Under the pieces are notes generated by a model. That model was not told where the DNA came from, ran no database searches, and was given only the letters and a program-made list of their open reading frames with translations. This document shows, one piece after another, positions 19,262-28,809 of a stretch of DNA of 64,000 nucleotides. Both the position numbers and the translations under genes were made by a program. Position 1 is the first letter of the stretch; each line of letters opens with the position of its first letter. Source of the DNA: Streptococcus salivarius. Lineage in GTDB: Bacteria; Bacillota; Bacilli; Lactobacillales; Streptococcaceae. The stretch spans positions 816,501 to 880,500 of the forward strand of contig NZ_CP018187.1 in NCBI RefSeq assembly GCF_009738225.1, given 5' to 3'.

Positions 19262-19897
19262 ATGCCTAAAAAACCGATTATTATTGGGGTTACGGGTGGC
19301 TCTGGTGGCGGTAAGACCAGTGTTTCTCGTGCCATTCTATCAAATTTTCCAGATGAGAAAATTGCCATGATTGAGCATGATTCTTATTATAAGGATCAGA
19401 CACATTTGACTTTTGAAGAGCGTGTGTCAACTAACTACGATCATCCCTTTGCCTTCGATACAGATCTTATGATTGAACACATCAATGAGCTGATTGCTGG
19501 GCGTCCAGTGGATATTCCCATTTATGACTACACCCAACACACTCGTAGTGAAAAGACTTATCGTCAAGAGCCACAGGATGTTTTCATTGTTGAAGGGATT
19601 TTGGTACTTGAGGATAAACGTTTGCGTGATTTGATGGATATCAAGCTTTTTGTAGATACTGATGATGACATTCGTATTATCCGTCGTATCAAGCGTGACA
19701 TGGAAGAGCGTGGCCGTAGCTTGGATAGTATCATTGAGCAATATATCAGTGTGGTTAAACCTATGTATCACCAGTTTATCGAACCAACGAAACGCTACGC
19801 AGATGTGGTGATTCCTGAAGGTGTCACAAATACTGTTGCTATCGATTTGATTAATACTAAGGTAGCAAGCATTTTGAAAGAAAGTCAGAAAGCCTAA
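19262..19897 (+). CDS. udk: Uridine kinase
   Basis: 211 residues. It phosphorylates uridine and cytidine to UMP and CMP in pyrimidine salvage. The P-loop GGSGGGKTS is at residues 12-20; DSYYKDQ and the [11 protein letters not shown] substrate-binding segment follow. Normal family length. A weak AGGA site lies about 8 nt before the ATG. The terminator overlaps its stop codon. Confidence 0.96.
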   Translation: MPKKPIIIGVTGGSGGGKTSVSRAILSNFPDEKIAMIEHDSYYKDQTHLTFEERVSTNYDHPFAFDTDLMIEHINELIAGRPVDIPIYDYTQHTRSEKTYRQEPQDVFIVEGILVLEDKRLRDLMDIKLFVDTDDDIRIIRRIKRDMEERGRSLDSIIEQYISVVKPMYHQFIEPTKRYADVVIPEGVTNTVAIDLINTKVASILKESQKA

Positions 19898-19916
19898 GCA
19901 GGAGCTTGGCTTTTTT
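19889..19916 (+). terminator. Terminator overlapping the udk stop codon
   Basis: Stem AAGCC-AAGC/GCTT-GGCTT with one bulged T, then TTTTTT. The udk TAA lies within the 5' arm. The next -10 box starts 3 bp after the T-run. Confidence 0.7.
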
Positions 19917-19924
19917 GGTATAAT
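19916..19924 (+). promoter_or_regulatory. Extended -10 promoter of the ABC-F gene, 9 nt from its ATG
   Basis: TGG followed by TATAAT. The -10 ends only 9 nt before ATG 19934, so transcription should start within about 3 nt of the start codon. No Shine-Dalgarno is present. Confidence 0.65.
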
Positions 19925-19933
19925 TGAAACGTT

Positions 19934-21853
19934 ATGATTATTTTACAAGGAAACAAGATTGAGCGCTCTTTCTCAGGAGATGTGCTCTTTGATAATATTA
20001 ATATTCAGGTAGATGAACGCGATCGTATTGCCTTGGTTGGCCGTAACGGTGCTGGAAAATCAACCTTATTGAAAATCTTGGTTGGAGAGGAAGCGCCGAC
20101 GAGTGGTGAAATCAACACAAAACGTGATTTGAATTTGTCTTACTTGGCTCAGGATAGTCGCTTTGAGTCTAGCAATACCATCTATGTGGAAATGTTAAAT
20201 GTCTTTGCAGACCTACGTGCAGATGAAAAACGTCTACGTGACATGGAAATGAAGATGGCCGAGTTGACTGGGGCTGATTTGGACAAGTTAATGACTGACT
20301 ACGATCGACTTTCCGAGGATTTCAGACAGCGAGGTGGATTTACCTATGAATCTGATATCAGAGCTATTCTCAATGGTTTTAAGTTTGATGAAAGCATGTG
20401 GGAGATGCCTATTTCAGATCTTTCTGGAGGGCAAAACACGCGCCTGGCTTTGGCGAAAATGCTGCTTGAGAAGCCTGAGCTCTTGGTACTGGACGAACCG
20501 ACCAACCACTTGGATATCGAGACCATTGCCTGGTTGGAAAATTACTTGGTCAATTATCAGGGAGCTCTAATCATTGTCAGTCACGACCGTTATTTTTTGG
20601 ACAAGGTGGCGACAGTGACCCTGGATTTGACCAAACATAGTTTAGATCGTTATGTCGGAAACTATTCAAAATTCATGGATCTCAAGGCTGAAAAATTGGC
20701 TACTGAAGCAAAGAACTTCGAAAAGCAACAAAAGGAAATTGCTAAGCTGGAGGATTTTGTTAATCGTAATATTGTCCGTGCCTCTACAACTAAGCGTGCT
20801 CAAGCCCGTCGTAAACAGCTAGAGAAAATGGAACGTCTGGATAAGCCAACAGAAGGTCAAAAGTCAGCTAATATGACTTTCCATGCGGATAAGGTCTCTG
20901 GAAATGTAGTTTTGACTGTTAGGGATGCTGCTATTGGTTATGACGATGAGATTCTCTCAGAGCCTATTTCTCTCGATGTTAAGAAGATGGATGCCATTGC
21001 CATTGTGGGACCTAATGGTATCGGAAAAACAACCTTTATCAAGTCGGTAGTAGGTAAACTGCCATTTATCAAGGGAACATCAACTTATGGTGCCAATGTT
21101 GAAGTGGGTTACTATGACCAAACCCAATCTGCCTTGACACCGTCAAACACTGTTCTTGATGAGTTGTGGAATGATTTTGCGACAACTCCTGAAGTTGAGA
21201 TTCGTAACCGTCTGGGAGCCTTTCTCTTCTCAGGTGATGATGTCAAAAAGTCGGTTTCCATGCTTTCGGGTGGTGAGAAGGCTCGCTTGCTCCTAGCTAA
21301 ATTATCAATGGAAAACAACAACTTCCTCATCCTAGATGAGCCGACCAACCACTTGGACATTGATAGTAAGGAAGTCTTGGAAAATGCCCTCATCGACTTT
21401 GATGGAACGCTTCTTTTTGTCAGCCACGACCGTTACTTTATCAACCGAGTGGCAACCAAAGTGATGGAAATTTCTGAGGATGGAGCGACCATTTATCTTG
21501 GAGACTACGATTACTACCTTGAAAAGAAGGCGGAGCTTGAAGAGTTAGCACGTCTTGAGGCAGAGGAAAATCAAGTATCAGAGGAAGTCCAAGTGGCTTC
21601 AGCGGGAGCTAGTGATTATCAAGCTCAAAAAGCCAATCAAAAAGAGATGCGTAAACTAAGTCGACGCATTGAGCAAATTGAAAATGAGCTAGAGACGATT
21701 GAGGAACGCTTGGAGGAAATTTCTGCTGCCATGCTTGAAACAAATGATGTGGCAGAATTGTCTGACTTGCAGAAAGAGCTGGATGACTTATCAGTTTCTC
21801 AAGAAGCTCTGATGGAAGAGTGGAGTGACTTATCAGAACAGTTGGAAGGTTAA
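19934..21853 (+). CDS. ABC-F family ATPase (YdiF/Uup-like ribosome-associated factor)
   Basis: 639 residues. ABC-F proteins have two ABC ATPase domains and no membrane part. They bind the ribosomal E site and rescue or tune translation, and some give antibiotic resistance. Walker A1 GRNGAGKST (36-44), signature LSGGQNTRL, Walker B LDEPTNHLD. The linker (about 240-320) is rich in charged residues. Walker A2 is GPNGIGKTT (about 356), followed by a second LSGGEKARL and LDEPTNHLD. A C-terminal coiled coil (about 530-639) is very rich in Glu. The layout fits the YdiF/Uup subgroup rather than EttA, and no resistance role is implied. The family N-terminus MIILQ..KIERSF fixes the start, which has no ribosome site (candidate leaderless mRNA). 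Confidence 0.9.
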   Translation: MIILQGNKIERSFSGDVLFDNINIQVDERDRIALVGRNGAGKSTLLKILVGEEAPTSGEINTKRDLNLSYLAQDSRFESSNTIYVEMLNVFADLRADEKRLRDMEMKMAELTGADLDKLMTDYDRLSEDFRQRGGFTYESDIRAILNGFKFDESMWEMPISDLSGGQNTRLALAKMLLEKPELLVLDEPTNHLDIETIAWLENYLVNYQGALIIVSHDRYFLDKVATVTLDLTKHSLDRYVGNYSKFMDLKAEKLATEAKNFEKQQKEIAKLEDFVNRNIVRASTTKRAQARRKQLEKMERLDKPTEGQKSANMTFHADKVSGNVVLTVRDAAIGYDDEILSEPISLDVKKMDAIAIVGPNGIGKTTFIKSVVGKLPFIKGTSTYGANVEVGYYDQTQSALTPSNTVLDELWNDFATTPEVEIRNRLGAFLFSGDDVKKSVSMLSGGEKARLLLAKLSMENNNFLILDEPTNHLDIDSKEVLENALIDFDGTLLFVSHDRYFINRVATKVMEISEDGATIYLGDYDYYLEKKAELEELARLEAEENQVSEEVQVASAGASDYQAQKANQKEMRKLSRRIEQIENELETIEERLEEISAAMLETNDVAELSDLQKELDDLSVSQEALMEEWSDLSEQLEG

Positions 21854-21883
21854 GGAATGATGAGAGCCTTTTCATGTTTTGAG

Positions 21884-21912
21884 TTGTGAAAGGCTTATAT
21901 TGTTGGTATAAT
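21884..21912 (+). promoter_or_regulatory. Promoter of the YiaA-like gene
   Basis: TTGTGA, 17-bp spacer, TATAAT with TGG extension. It overlaps a weak GCCTTTTCA/TGAAAGGC hairpin that may end the ABC-F transcript. Confidence 0.65.
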
Positions 21913-21942
21913 AGTCTTAGTATATAAAAGGAGACTAACTTT

Positions 21943-22203
21943 ATGAACAAAGTAAAGAAAAAAGTGTATCGTAACACAACATCTTTCAACATGATGGCAT
22001 GGGGATCATTTGCCTTCTTCGTAATCTTGATGTTGGTAGGCCTCTATACCCTTAAAGAGCCTTTGATGGTTAAGGGTTACTACCTCATGGGATGTGTTGG
22101 CTTGATTTCATCTTCCTTTACAGTATCTAAGGTTGTCCGTGATAATCAAGAAGATGAAGAAAACTATAACAAACTCATCGCACAACAAACTTTCGAACAA
22201 TAA
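21943..22203 (+). CDS. YiaA/YiaB two-helix domain membrane protein
   Basis: 86 residues, hypothetical. Two hydrophobic helices (about 17-35 and 45-62) and a charged cytoplasmic tail rich in Asp/Glu/Asn fit the YiaA-B-like domain (PF05360 type), whose function is unknown. It has its own promoter, an AAAGGAG ribosome site 9 nt upstream, and its own terminator, so it is expressed alone. Confidence 0.8.
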   Translation: MNKVKKKVYRNTTSFNMMAWGSFAFFVILMLVGLYTLKEPLMVKGYYLMGCVGLISSSFTVSKVVRDNQEDEENYNKLIAQQTFEQ

Positions 22204-22208
22204 GAAGA

Positions 22209-22233
22209 GAAGCCTGAAAAGGCTTTTTCTTTT
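22209..22233 (+). terminator. Terminator of the YiaA-like gene
   Basis: AAGCC, loop TGAAAA, GGCTTTTTCTTTTT. Short stem but long T-rich tail. Confidence 0.7.
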
Positions 22234-22275
22234 TGCAGAAAATGCACAAATATTCTGACTCTTTCCTAGTGGAAG

Positions 22276-22284
22276 TGTTATAAT
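22276..22284 (+). promoter_or_regulatory. Extended -10 promoter of the hydrolase-mprF operon
   Basis: TGT followed by TATAAT. It leaves a leader of about 110 nt containing an inverted repeat CTTATA/TATAAG before the ribosome site. Confidence 0.5.
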
Positions 22285-22398
22285 GGAGTGAAGAGGGTTA
22301 GATGGTTTTGGAATGAGATAAGTCCAATTCATCAGCCTCAATGCCTTATAAGACTAATTATCGTATAAGAATGCGTTAGTGAAAAGGTAGGTAATATT

Positions 22399-23118
22399 AT
22401 GGAATTCAAAGTGAAAGATGGTCAAATCATCTATTATCGTGATCTCGGTAAAGGCTTTCCAATTGTTTTTTTGCATGGCAATAATTTGTCAGGAAATTAC
22501 TTTGGTAAGCAAGGAATTCTGTATCGAGACTATCGTTTAATTTTCATTGATAGTCGTAATCACGGCAGGTCCAGTCGTCATAGTGTTAAGATGACCTTTG
22601 AACAGATGGCTGCCGATTTGGAGGAAATTTTGCAATATTTGAATATCAAGAAGGCCTTATTTGTCGGTCATAGTGATGGTGCCAATTTGGCTATGGTTTA
22701 TGCTAGTCGTTATCCTGACCGGATTGCAGGGCTTTTGCTTAATGCGGGAAATATGACCTTTAATGGGTTGACGAGACGCTCAAGATTCGCGGTCTATCTA
22801 CAATATCTTTGCTTAAAAGCCTTGTCACCATTTTCATCTAAAATGGATATCATGGCTCAGGTAACGGGGCTTATGCTTCATGACTTGCCACTAGATAGGG
22901 AACGTCTACATCAGGCTGCCTATCCTGTTTGGGTAGTTATGGGGCAAAGGGATGTTATCAGTATCAGGCATTCTAGGGAGATTTCAGAACTCTTTCCGAT
23001 TCATAAGCTCTATGTCCAACGTCGTGAAGGGCATCGTCTAGCTCAACGTAAATATAAGATTTTCAATCAAATGATTCGTGAGCTTGTGAGAATTAGTCGA
23101 AAAGAGGTGGTGGCATGA
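22399..23118 (+). CDS. Alpha/beta hydrolase, co-transcribed with mprF
   Basis: 239 residues, cytoplasmic, no signal peptide. Oxyanion segment FLHGNNLS (about 24-31), nucleophile elbow GHSDG with Ser92, catalytic Asp probably in VVMGQRDVIS, and His in EGHRLA near residue 213. It resembles the broad epoxide-hydrolase/esterase-like family without a named substrate. The stop overlaps the mprF start by 4 nt (ATGA), so the two proteins are made together. A link to phospholipid or aminoacyl-lipid metabolism is a reasonable inference from that coupling but unproven. Confidence 0.85.
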   Translation: MEFKVKDGQIIYYRDLGKGFPIVFLHGNNLSGNYFGKQGILYRDYRLIFIDSRNHGRSSRHSVKMTFEQMAADLEEILQYLNIKKALFVGHSDGANLAMVYASRYPDRIAGLLLNAGNMTFNGLTRRSRFAVYLQYLCLKALSPFSSKMDIMAQVTGLMLHDLPLDRERLHQAAYPVWVVMGQRDVISIRHSREISELFPIHKLYVQRREGHRLAQRKYKIFNQMIRELVRISRKEVVA

Positions 23119-25670
23119 AGCGTCTTTTAGAGAGACTTCAACCTTTAAAAGCGGCCGTTAAATCTATCTTCTTTATCTCGATTACGGTTCTTGTCGTCAT
23201 AGAATTGGTTCGCCTCAAACGGACCATCACTTTAGAGTCACTTGAGTCAGCTCTGGCCGGTTTGTCTATTTGGCATCTTGTTTTGATGGCTATCATCGGA
23301 CTAGTCGCTGTCTCCCCTATGCTCTTTTATGACATCATACTGAATAAGGAGCTAGAAACGGATTATTCCAAATCCTATATCTTAGAAACAAGTTGGGCTG
23401 TTAACACCATCAATAATTTAGCTGGTTTTGCTGGTTTGGTCGATGTGGGTCTGAGATATTCCTTTTATTCTGAGGATGGGCAGGAAAAGACGGGTGTTAA
23501 GGCACTTTCTCGTTTATTGCCTTACTTTATGTCTGGCCTATCCCTTTTAAGTGGTTTGGTATTCGCTGTCTTTTGGTTCTTCCCTCTAAGTCCAGATTTA
23601 AGAAAGTATTGGTTACTGTTATTGGGTATTTTCCTTTATCTGCCTTTTATTTTCTTTGTTTCTAGTCGTGAAAAATTAGCCTATTTTGGTCAAGTACCAT
23701 TGAAAACGAGGCTAAGTCTTCTTTTAGCTTCGACAGCTGAATGGGGAACGGCCCTTGGAAGCTTTGTAAGTGTAGCTTATTTAATGGGCTTGCATGTTCC
23801 TCTTTATAATCTGATTCCTCTTTATTTCCTAGCGGTTATTATTGGTATCTTCTCTATGATTCCGGGCGGGATTGGTAGTTTCGATTTGATTGTGATTACC
23901 GGTCTGACCTCTATGGGGGTTAGTAATGCTCTTGCGGTTAGTCTGCTCTTGCTCTTTCGTTTAACTTACTACGTTATTCCCTTCTTGTTAGGTGTTGTCT
24001 TCTTTTTCAAACACATGGGAGGGCGTATCAACGAGAAATACTTCAAACTTTCTTCACGAGTATTTGGTGGAACTCTCCACCGTTTTCTCGTGTATTTGCT
24101 GCGTTTCTTAGGTATTTTCTTGATTTTGTCAGCCTTAATCCCTGAACGCTTGGCAAATGTCTACTTTATTAGCAGTTTTGATCCTATTCAGGAACAGTTA
24201 ATTTGGCAATTCCCAAGCATCCTATTTGGAACCCTATTCATTTTCATGGCTCGTCTCATCAGACGTCGGGTGAAGGGAGCTTTCATTGCTTCCTTAATAA
24301 CCTTTGTTTTGACATTGATTTATGTCAATCTCAATGGTATTTCTTGGGCTATGTCTTTCCTAATTGTACTCTCTTTGGTGCTTATGTTGATCATCAGAAA
24401 GAGGTTGTATCATCGTTACTTTGTTTATAGTTGGGAAGACAAAACAAAGGATTTCCTTTTCCTAGCCTTTACTATTCTGGTTCTTCTTGTTCTGGGTGGC
24501 AGCGGTTTTTGGTCTCATTTATTGCCACCTAAGAACCGGGATGTTCTTGGACATTTTGTTCATATTTGGTTTGATATTTTACTGGCATCAGTTATCATTG
24601 CAACTATTGTTTGGGGAGTCTTGAGAATTTTGGCACCCCGTAGGCCCTTTGGTCAAAGTATGGATGACGAGCGCTTCACAGCTCTCCTTGAGAAATACGG
24701 AGGTGCATCAGAAAGTGCTCTGGCTTATTTACATGATAAACGCCTCTTTTGGTATCGTGTCGATGGACAAGACCAGGTAGTTTTCCAATTTGCACAAACC
24801 AGCAACAAGTGTGTGGTTATGGGAAATCCAATTGGTAATGAAAACTATTACCGAGCAGCTTGGGAATCTTTCTTGAAGACACTATCAGATTGGAATTTAC
24901 AAGCCTTGTTTTATGAGGCAGACGAGAGTATTACCCTGATGCTTCATGATTATGGCTTTGATTTTATGAAATTTGGGGAAAACGCCATGGTTGATTTGAC
25001 GACATTCTCTGTCGATGGTAAGCATGGTAAGAAGTTCCGTAAACCAACCAATCGTGTCGAAAAAGCAGGTTTCCAGTTTAAGTTGCTTGATCCTCCATTT
25101 TCAGAGACTCAGATGCAAGAAATGAAGGCTGTCTCAGATATTTGGCTTAACGGTCGTAAGGAGAAGGGCTTCTCTCTTGGTTTCTTTGATGAAGCTTATC
25201 TGCAGCAGGCACCGATTGCTATTGTTGAGAGTGAGGATGGAGAAATTGTAGCCTTTGCCAATATCATGCCAACCAAAAACAAACGGGTGGCGACGATTGA
25301 CCTTATGCGTTATGATTTTGAAAAGGCACCTGAAGGTATCATGGATTACCTCTTTGTCAAACTCTTCCAGTATTTCCAAGCAGAAGGAAAGCAGTACTTC
25401 GATATGGGAATGGCTCCACTCGCGAATGTGGGTACTGAAGAAGATAGTTTCTTGGAAGAGAAGGTTGCCAATTTGGTCTATGTCTTTGCGCAGCGTTTTT
25501 ACTCTTTTAGTGGGCTCCAACGTTATAAGGAAAAGTTCTCTCCAATATGGTCTCCAAAATACATTGTTTATCCTAAACGAACTTGGCTCTTGTTTGATAT
25601 GATTGCCATTTTAAGGATTGATAATCGTAAAATTGAAGACAGATTGAAGAAAAGACGACTTTGGAAATAG
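23115..25670 (+). CDS. mprF: Phosphatidylglycerol lysyltransferase/flippase MprF
   Basis: 851 residues. It transfers an amino acid (usually Lys, sometimes Ala) from aminoacyl-tRNA to phosphatidylglycerol and flips the product outward, lowering negative surface charge against cationic peptides. The N-terminal half (about 15-490) has a long series of hydrophobic helices, the flippase part. The C-terminal part (about 520-840) is the soluble DUF2156 synthase domain, with segments KGFSLGFFDE, IDLMRYDFEKAPEGIMDYLFV and YFDMGMAPLANVG. Length is normal. Coupled to the hydrolase upstream by ATGA. Which amino acid is used cannot be read from the sequence. Confidence 0.93.
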   Translation: MKRLLERLQPLKAAVKSIFFISITVLVVIELVRLKRTITLESLESALAGLSIWHLVLMAIIGLVAVSPMLFYDIILNKELETDYSKSYILETSWAVNTINNLAGFAGLVDVGLRYSFYSEDGQEKTGVKALSRLLPYFMSGLSLLSGLVFAVFWFFPLSPDLRKYWLLLLGIFLYLPFIFFVSSREKLAYFGQVPLKTRLSLLLASTAEWGTALGSFVSVAYLMGLHVPLYNLIPLYFLAVIIGIFSMIPGGIGSFDLIVITGLTSMGVSNALAVSLLLLFRLTYYVIPFLLGVVFFFKHMGGRINEKYFKLSSRVFGGTLHRFLVYLLRFLGIFLILSALIPERLANVYFISSFDPIQEQLIWQFPSILFGTLFIFMARLIRRRVKGAFIASLITFVLTLIYVNLNGISWAMSFLIVLSLVLMLIIRKRLYHRYFVYSWEDKTKDFLFLAFTILVLLVLGGSGFWSHLLPPKNRDVLGHFVHIWFDILLASVIIATIVWGVLRILAPRRPFGQSMDDERFTALLEKYGGASESALAYLHDKRLFWYRVDGQDQVVFQFAQTSNKCVVMGNPIGNENYYRAAWESFLKTLSDWNLQALFYEADESITLMLHDYGFDFMKFGENAMVDLTTFSVDGKHGKKFRKPTNRVEKAGFQFKLLDPPFSETQMQEMKAVSDIWLNGRKEKGFSLGFFDEAYLQQAPIAIVESEDGEIVAFANIMPTKNKRVATIDLMRYDFEKAPEGIMDYLFVKLFQYFQAEGKQYFDMGMAPLANVGTEEDSFLEEKVANLVYVFAQRFYSFSGLQRYKEKFSPIWSPKYIVYPKRTWLLFDMIAILRIDNRKIEDRLKKRRLWK

Positions 25671-25677
25671 AGATGAA

Positions 25678-25710
25678 AAAATAGCGAAACCCTTAGGGTT
25701 TCGCTATTTT
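25678..25710. terminator. Bidirectional terminator between mprF and gatD
   Basis: Perfect 15-bp stem AAAATAGCGAAACCC/GGGTTTCGCTATTTT with loop TTA, between convergent operons. Confidence 0.93.
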
Positions 25711-25724
25711 GCTATGTCATAGAA

Positions 25725-26513
25725 TTATTTTTCAAATTCTGCTTTTGATTTAGTATCTGCGTATTCTTCAGCGACTTCGCTTGAAAGAATGTCATTGTAA
25801 CTTGGCAATTTAATGTCTTGGCCATATTTGTTGCGAAGGGCAGTAGTGACCAAACGGTAGGCTAGGTTGGCGTTACGAGAAAGAATTGGTCCATGGAAGT
25901 AGCTACCATAAACATTTTTATAGTGGACACCCTCAGAACCATCTTCCTTGTTATTACCATTACCGTAGACCACTTTTCCAAGTGGTTTTTCATCATCAGA
26001 GAGGAAGGTACGCCCTTGGTGATTCTCAAAGCCATAGTAAGTTTCATCGAACTCTTCGTTATGGATCTTGATGTCACCAATATAACGATTATTTTCTTGA
26101 TTGAGGGTGTAGTGGCCCATAACACCGATACCATCAATGCGGACACCGTTAGCCTGGATGTAATATTGACCAAGAAGTTGGAAACCACCACAGATGGCAA
26201 GAATTACTTTGTTATCTTGGATGAATTGACCAATAGCCTCACGCTTAGTTGGGAGGTCTTTAGCAACGATGGATTGTTCGTAGTCTTGACCACCTCCAAA
26301 GAAGACCATGTCGTAGTGGTCCTTGTCGAAATCATCTCCAACTGAAACGATGTCGAAGGTCATCTTAGCACCAAGTTTTTCGCCTACGTATTTGATCATA
26401 AGGACATTACCGTTGTCACCGTAGGTATTGAGCAGATTACCATAAAGGTGGGCGACATTTAGGTCGTAGGTGTAGTCACGATTTTCTGGAGATTTGAGTG
26501 AAGTATAGGTCAT
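25725..26513 (-). CDS. gatD: Lipid II isoglutaminyl synthase, glutaminase subunit GatD
   Basis: 262 residues, a class I glutamine amidotransferase. It releases ammonia from glutamine for MurT, which amidates the alpha-carboxyl of D-Glu in lipid II. The nucleophile is Cys108 in ILAICGGFQ, and the catalytic His is in [17 protein letters not shown] (about 73-80) is the expected N-terminal glutamine-pocket segment. Its start shares one base with the murT stop (TAATG). Together they form the murT-gatD operon, on the opposite strand to cdaA. Confidence 0.95.
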   Translation of the reverse strand: MTYTSLKSPENRDYTYDLNVAHLYGNLLNTYGDNGNVLMIKYVGEKLGAKMTFDIVSVGDDFDKDHYDMVFFGGGQDYEQSIVAKDLPTKREAIGQFIQDNKVILAICGGFQLLGQYYIQANGVRIDGIGVMGHYTLNQENNRYIGDIKIHNEEFDETYYGFENHQGRTFLSDDEKPLGKVVYGNGNNKEDGSEGVHYKNVYGSYFHGPILSRNANLAYRLVTTALRNKYGQDIKLPSYNDILSSEVAEEYADTKSKAEFEK

Positions 26514-27856
26514 TAGTTCATCTCCTTTCCAACAGCATGACGTTGAGCAAGAATATCACGGAATTCAAGCATGGCAGTATAGGTCGCCAAGATATAGGCA
26601 TGGTCGCAATCTTGTTTTTCAATCAAAGCCATAATATCTTCAAGTTTTTCTGCTTGCGTAATCTTATCCTCTGGATAGCCAGTCACACGAAGGCGGCGAG
26701 CAATTTCAGAATGGCGAACACCACCAGCATTAATCTCAGGGATATCCATCTCGAGAATGCTTTCAAAGTTGGCATCCCAAATCCAGCTGGTGTCAATACC
26801 ATCAGCATAGTTAGCATTAAGAAGGACTGACAAGCTAAATGGATAATCTGCAAGTTTAATCATGTCAAGAGCTTGGCTGGCTCCTACGGGATTCTTAATT
26901 AGTACGAGGGTACATGATTTGTCACCAATCTTAAAAGTTTCTTGGCGTCCAAAGACAGCACGGCTCTTATCAAAACCAGCTTTGATTTGCTCTGGAGCTA
27001 CTCCGAAGAATTCAGCGACAGAAACAGCAGCAAGGGCATTGTAGATGTTATAAAGACCACCGACATTAATCTTGTAATCTTGTCCATCAATGACAAATTC
27101 AGAAGTAGTGTTGGTGATTTTAGTCAACTCTGTCAGCTTATAATCTAATTCTGGACGGTGGAAGTCGCAGTTAAGGCACACATAGTCACCCAAGTTAGCG
27201 TAAGTATTAAGGCGATACTGAAGAATACTCTCACATTTAGGGCAGACAATACCTTCAGTATTATAATGAGCCAGCTCAGGATCATGTTTTTCAGTGTCAA
27301 AACCGTAGAAGCGCACGGGATTGACTACCTCTTTAGAATTGAAAAGAGGACTGTCTCCATTAGCCAAAATAGTAGCCTCAGGCGCCTTAGCAGCACCATC
27401 TAAAATCATCTGATAAGTGGTATAGATTTCACCATAGCGGTCCATTTGGTCACGGAAAATATTTGTGAAAACAAAAAGACTTGGAGTGATGTACTCAGTG
27501 ATTTTTGGAAGGCTGGCCTCGTCAATTTCCAAGACAGCAATTTTCTTACCAGACTTGGCTTTTTTAGCTGTTAGGAAAGTAGAAGTGATCCCTGTGATCA
27601 TGTTGGCTCCGCTAGGATTGGTCACAATCTCACCAAAAGCTTCTTTAAGAATACCTACTGTCAAAGCCGTTGTCAGAGTCTTACCGTTGGTTCCAGTAAC
27701 AACGACAATTTCGTAGTCCTTGGCTAAAGTGTCTAAAATATCTTTGTCAAATTTAAGGGCAATTTTTCCAGGCAGGGTTGAACCACGTCCCAATTTTGAA
27801 AGGACGAAATGGCTAGCTTTACCCGCCAGAATTCCCATGGTAGTTTTCATAGTCAT
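26513..27856 (-). CDS. murT: Lipid II isoglutaminyl synthase, ligase subunit MurT
   Basis: 447 residues, a Mur-ligase-like enzyme that activates and amidates D-Glu in lipid II with ammonia from GatD. This is needed for efficient peptidoglycan cross-linking in streptococci. ATP loop GTNGKT at residues 55-60. A Cys4 zinc ribbon (Cys205, 208, 227, 230) is inserted in the middle domain, as known for MurT. The C-terminal DUF1727 domain follows. The start is ATG 27856 or ATG 27850. Neither has a Shine-Dalgarno, and a -10 box lies just 6 nt upstream of the first. Confidence 0.94.
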   Translation of the reverse strand: MTMKTTMGILAGKASHFVLSKLGRGSTLPGKIALKFDKDILDTLAKDYEIVVVTGTNGKTLTTALTVGILKEAFGEIVTNPSGANMITGITSTFLTAKKAKSGKKIAVLEIDEASLPKITEYITPSLFVFTNIFRDQMDRYGEIYTTYQMILDGAAKAPEATILANGDSPLFNSKEVVNPVRFYGFDTEKHDPELAHYNTEGIVCPKCESILQYRLNTYANLGDYVCLNCDFHRPELDYKLTELTKITNTTSEFVIDGQDYKINVGGLYNIYNALAAVSVAEFFGVAPEQIKAGFDKSRAVFGRQETFKIGDKSCTLVLIKNPVGASQALDMIKLADYPFSLSVLLNANYADGIDTSWIWDANFESILEMDIPEINAGGVRHSEIARRLRVTGYPEDKITQAEKLEDIMALIEKQDCDHAYILATYTAMLEFRDILAQRHAVGKEMN

Positions 27857-27862
27857 GAATTT

Positions 27863-27871
27863 ATTTTATCA
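27863..27871 (-). promoter_or_regulatory. Extended -10 promoter of murT, 6 nt from its ATG
   Basis: On the minus strand TGA then TAAAAT. The predicted +1 falls on or next to the A of the murT start codon. No clear -35 and no Shine-Dalgarno. Confidence 0.55.
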
Positions 27872-27911
27872 CAAAAAGTAGTGATTGTAGTCTCAAAATA
27901 GTTAGAATTCG

Positions 27912-27920
27912 TGGTATAAT
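27912..27920 (+). promoter_or_regulatory. Extended -10 promoter of cdaA-cdaR
   Basis: TGG followed by TATAAT, 37 nt before the chosen cdaA start. Back to back with the murT promoter. Confidence 0.6.
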
Positions 27921-27957
27921 AGAAACTGTTTAAAAATTAAAAGAAAGTGTGATATGT

Positions 27958-28809
27958 ATGGGAATACTTTCGTCCATTGATATTGATTTTTGGCGGTCAC
28001 TCTTTGATAGTCCGCTGAAAGTTATCGTCAATAGTTTGGACATATTGATTGTTGCTTTTTTAATTTATCGCTTTATTAGAGCTCTACGAGGGACAAAAAT
28101 TATGACCCTTGTTCAAGGGGTTGTCTTATTTATTTTAGTCAAACTGATTTCTGATTTTATAGGCTTCACGACGATTTCTTATTTGATGAATCAGGTCATC
28201 AACTATGGAGCCATTGCGGCGGTTGTGATTTTTGCGCCAGAGCTTCGTTCTGCACTTGAAACCTTTGGGCGTACGCCTCAGCATTTTTTGCAAAATAAAG
28301 AGGTTAGCTCAGACGAGAAGTTGGTTCAAGCCTACGTTAAAGCTGTTAAGTACATGAGTCCTCGTAAGATTGGGGCATTGGTTTCTATTGAACAGACTCA
28401 GACCTTACAAGAGCAGATTGCGACTGGGATTCCGCTTGATGCGGTGGTGACTGGGGAACTATTAATTAATATTTTCATCCCAAATACACCGCTTCATGAT
28501 GGAGCAGTTATCATCAGAGATAACAAGGTTGCGACGGCTTGTTCTTATCTGCCATTGACAGAATCTAATAAGATTTCCAAAGAATTTGGAACTAGACACA
28601 GGGCTGCCATTGGTCTTTCAGAACAAACAGATGCGCTTACCTTTGTTGTGTCAGAGGAGACTGGTGCGATTTCCATTGCTTACAAGGGGAATTTCAACCA
28701 TGATCTCTCCGTTCAAGAATTTGAAGAAGAGTTGAGTCTTGTCTTGTTGAAAGAACAAGAACCACGTCAGTCATTCTTCCAACGTTGGATTGGAGGTAGC
28801 AAAAAATGA
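27958..28809 (+). CDS. cdaA: Diadenylate cyclase CdaA (c-di-AMP synthase)
   Basis: 283 residues from the chosen start. It makes c-di-AMP from two ATP at the membrane and so controls potassium and osmolyte uptake and wall homeostasis. Three hydrophobic helices lie at about 20-90. The DAC domain carries both catalytic motifs, DGA (181-183) and RHR (213-215). ATG 27958 is preferred since GAAAG lies 10 nt upstream; an in-frame GTG at 27949 is too close to any ribosome site. It overlaps cdaR by 4 nt. The conserved cdaA-cdaR-glmM order is present. Confidence 0.95.
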   Translation: MGILSSIDIDFWRSLFDSPLKVIVNSLDILIVAFLIYRFIRALRGTKIMTLVQGVVLFILVKLISDFIGFTTISYLMNQVINYGAIAAVVIFAPELRSALETFGRTPQHFLQNKEVSSDEKLVQAYVKAVKYMSPRKIGALVSIEQTQTLQEQIATGIPLDAVVTGELLINIFIPNTPLHDGAVIIRDNKVATACSYLPLTESNKISKEFGTRHRAAIGLSEQTDALTFVVSEETGAISIAYKGNFNHDLSVQEFEEELSLVLLKEQEPRQSFFQRWIGGSKK

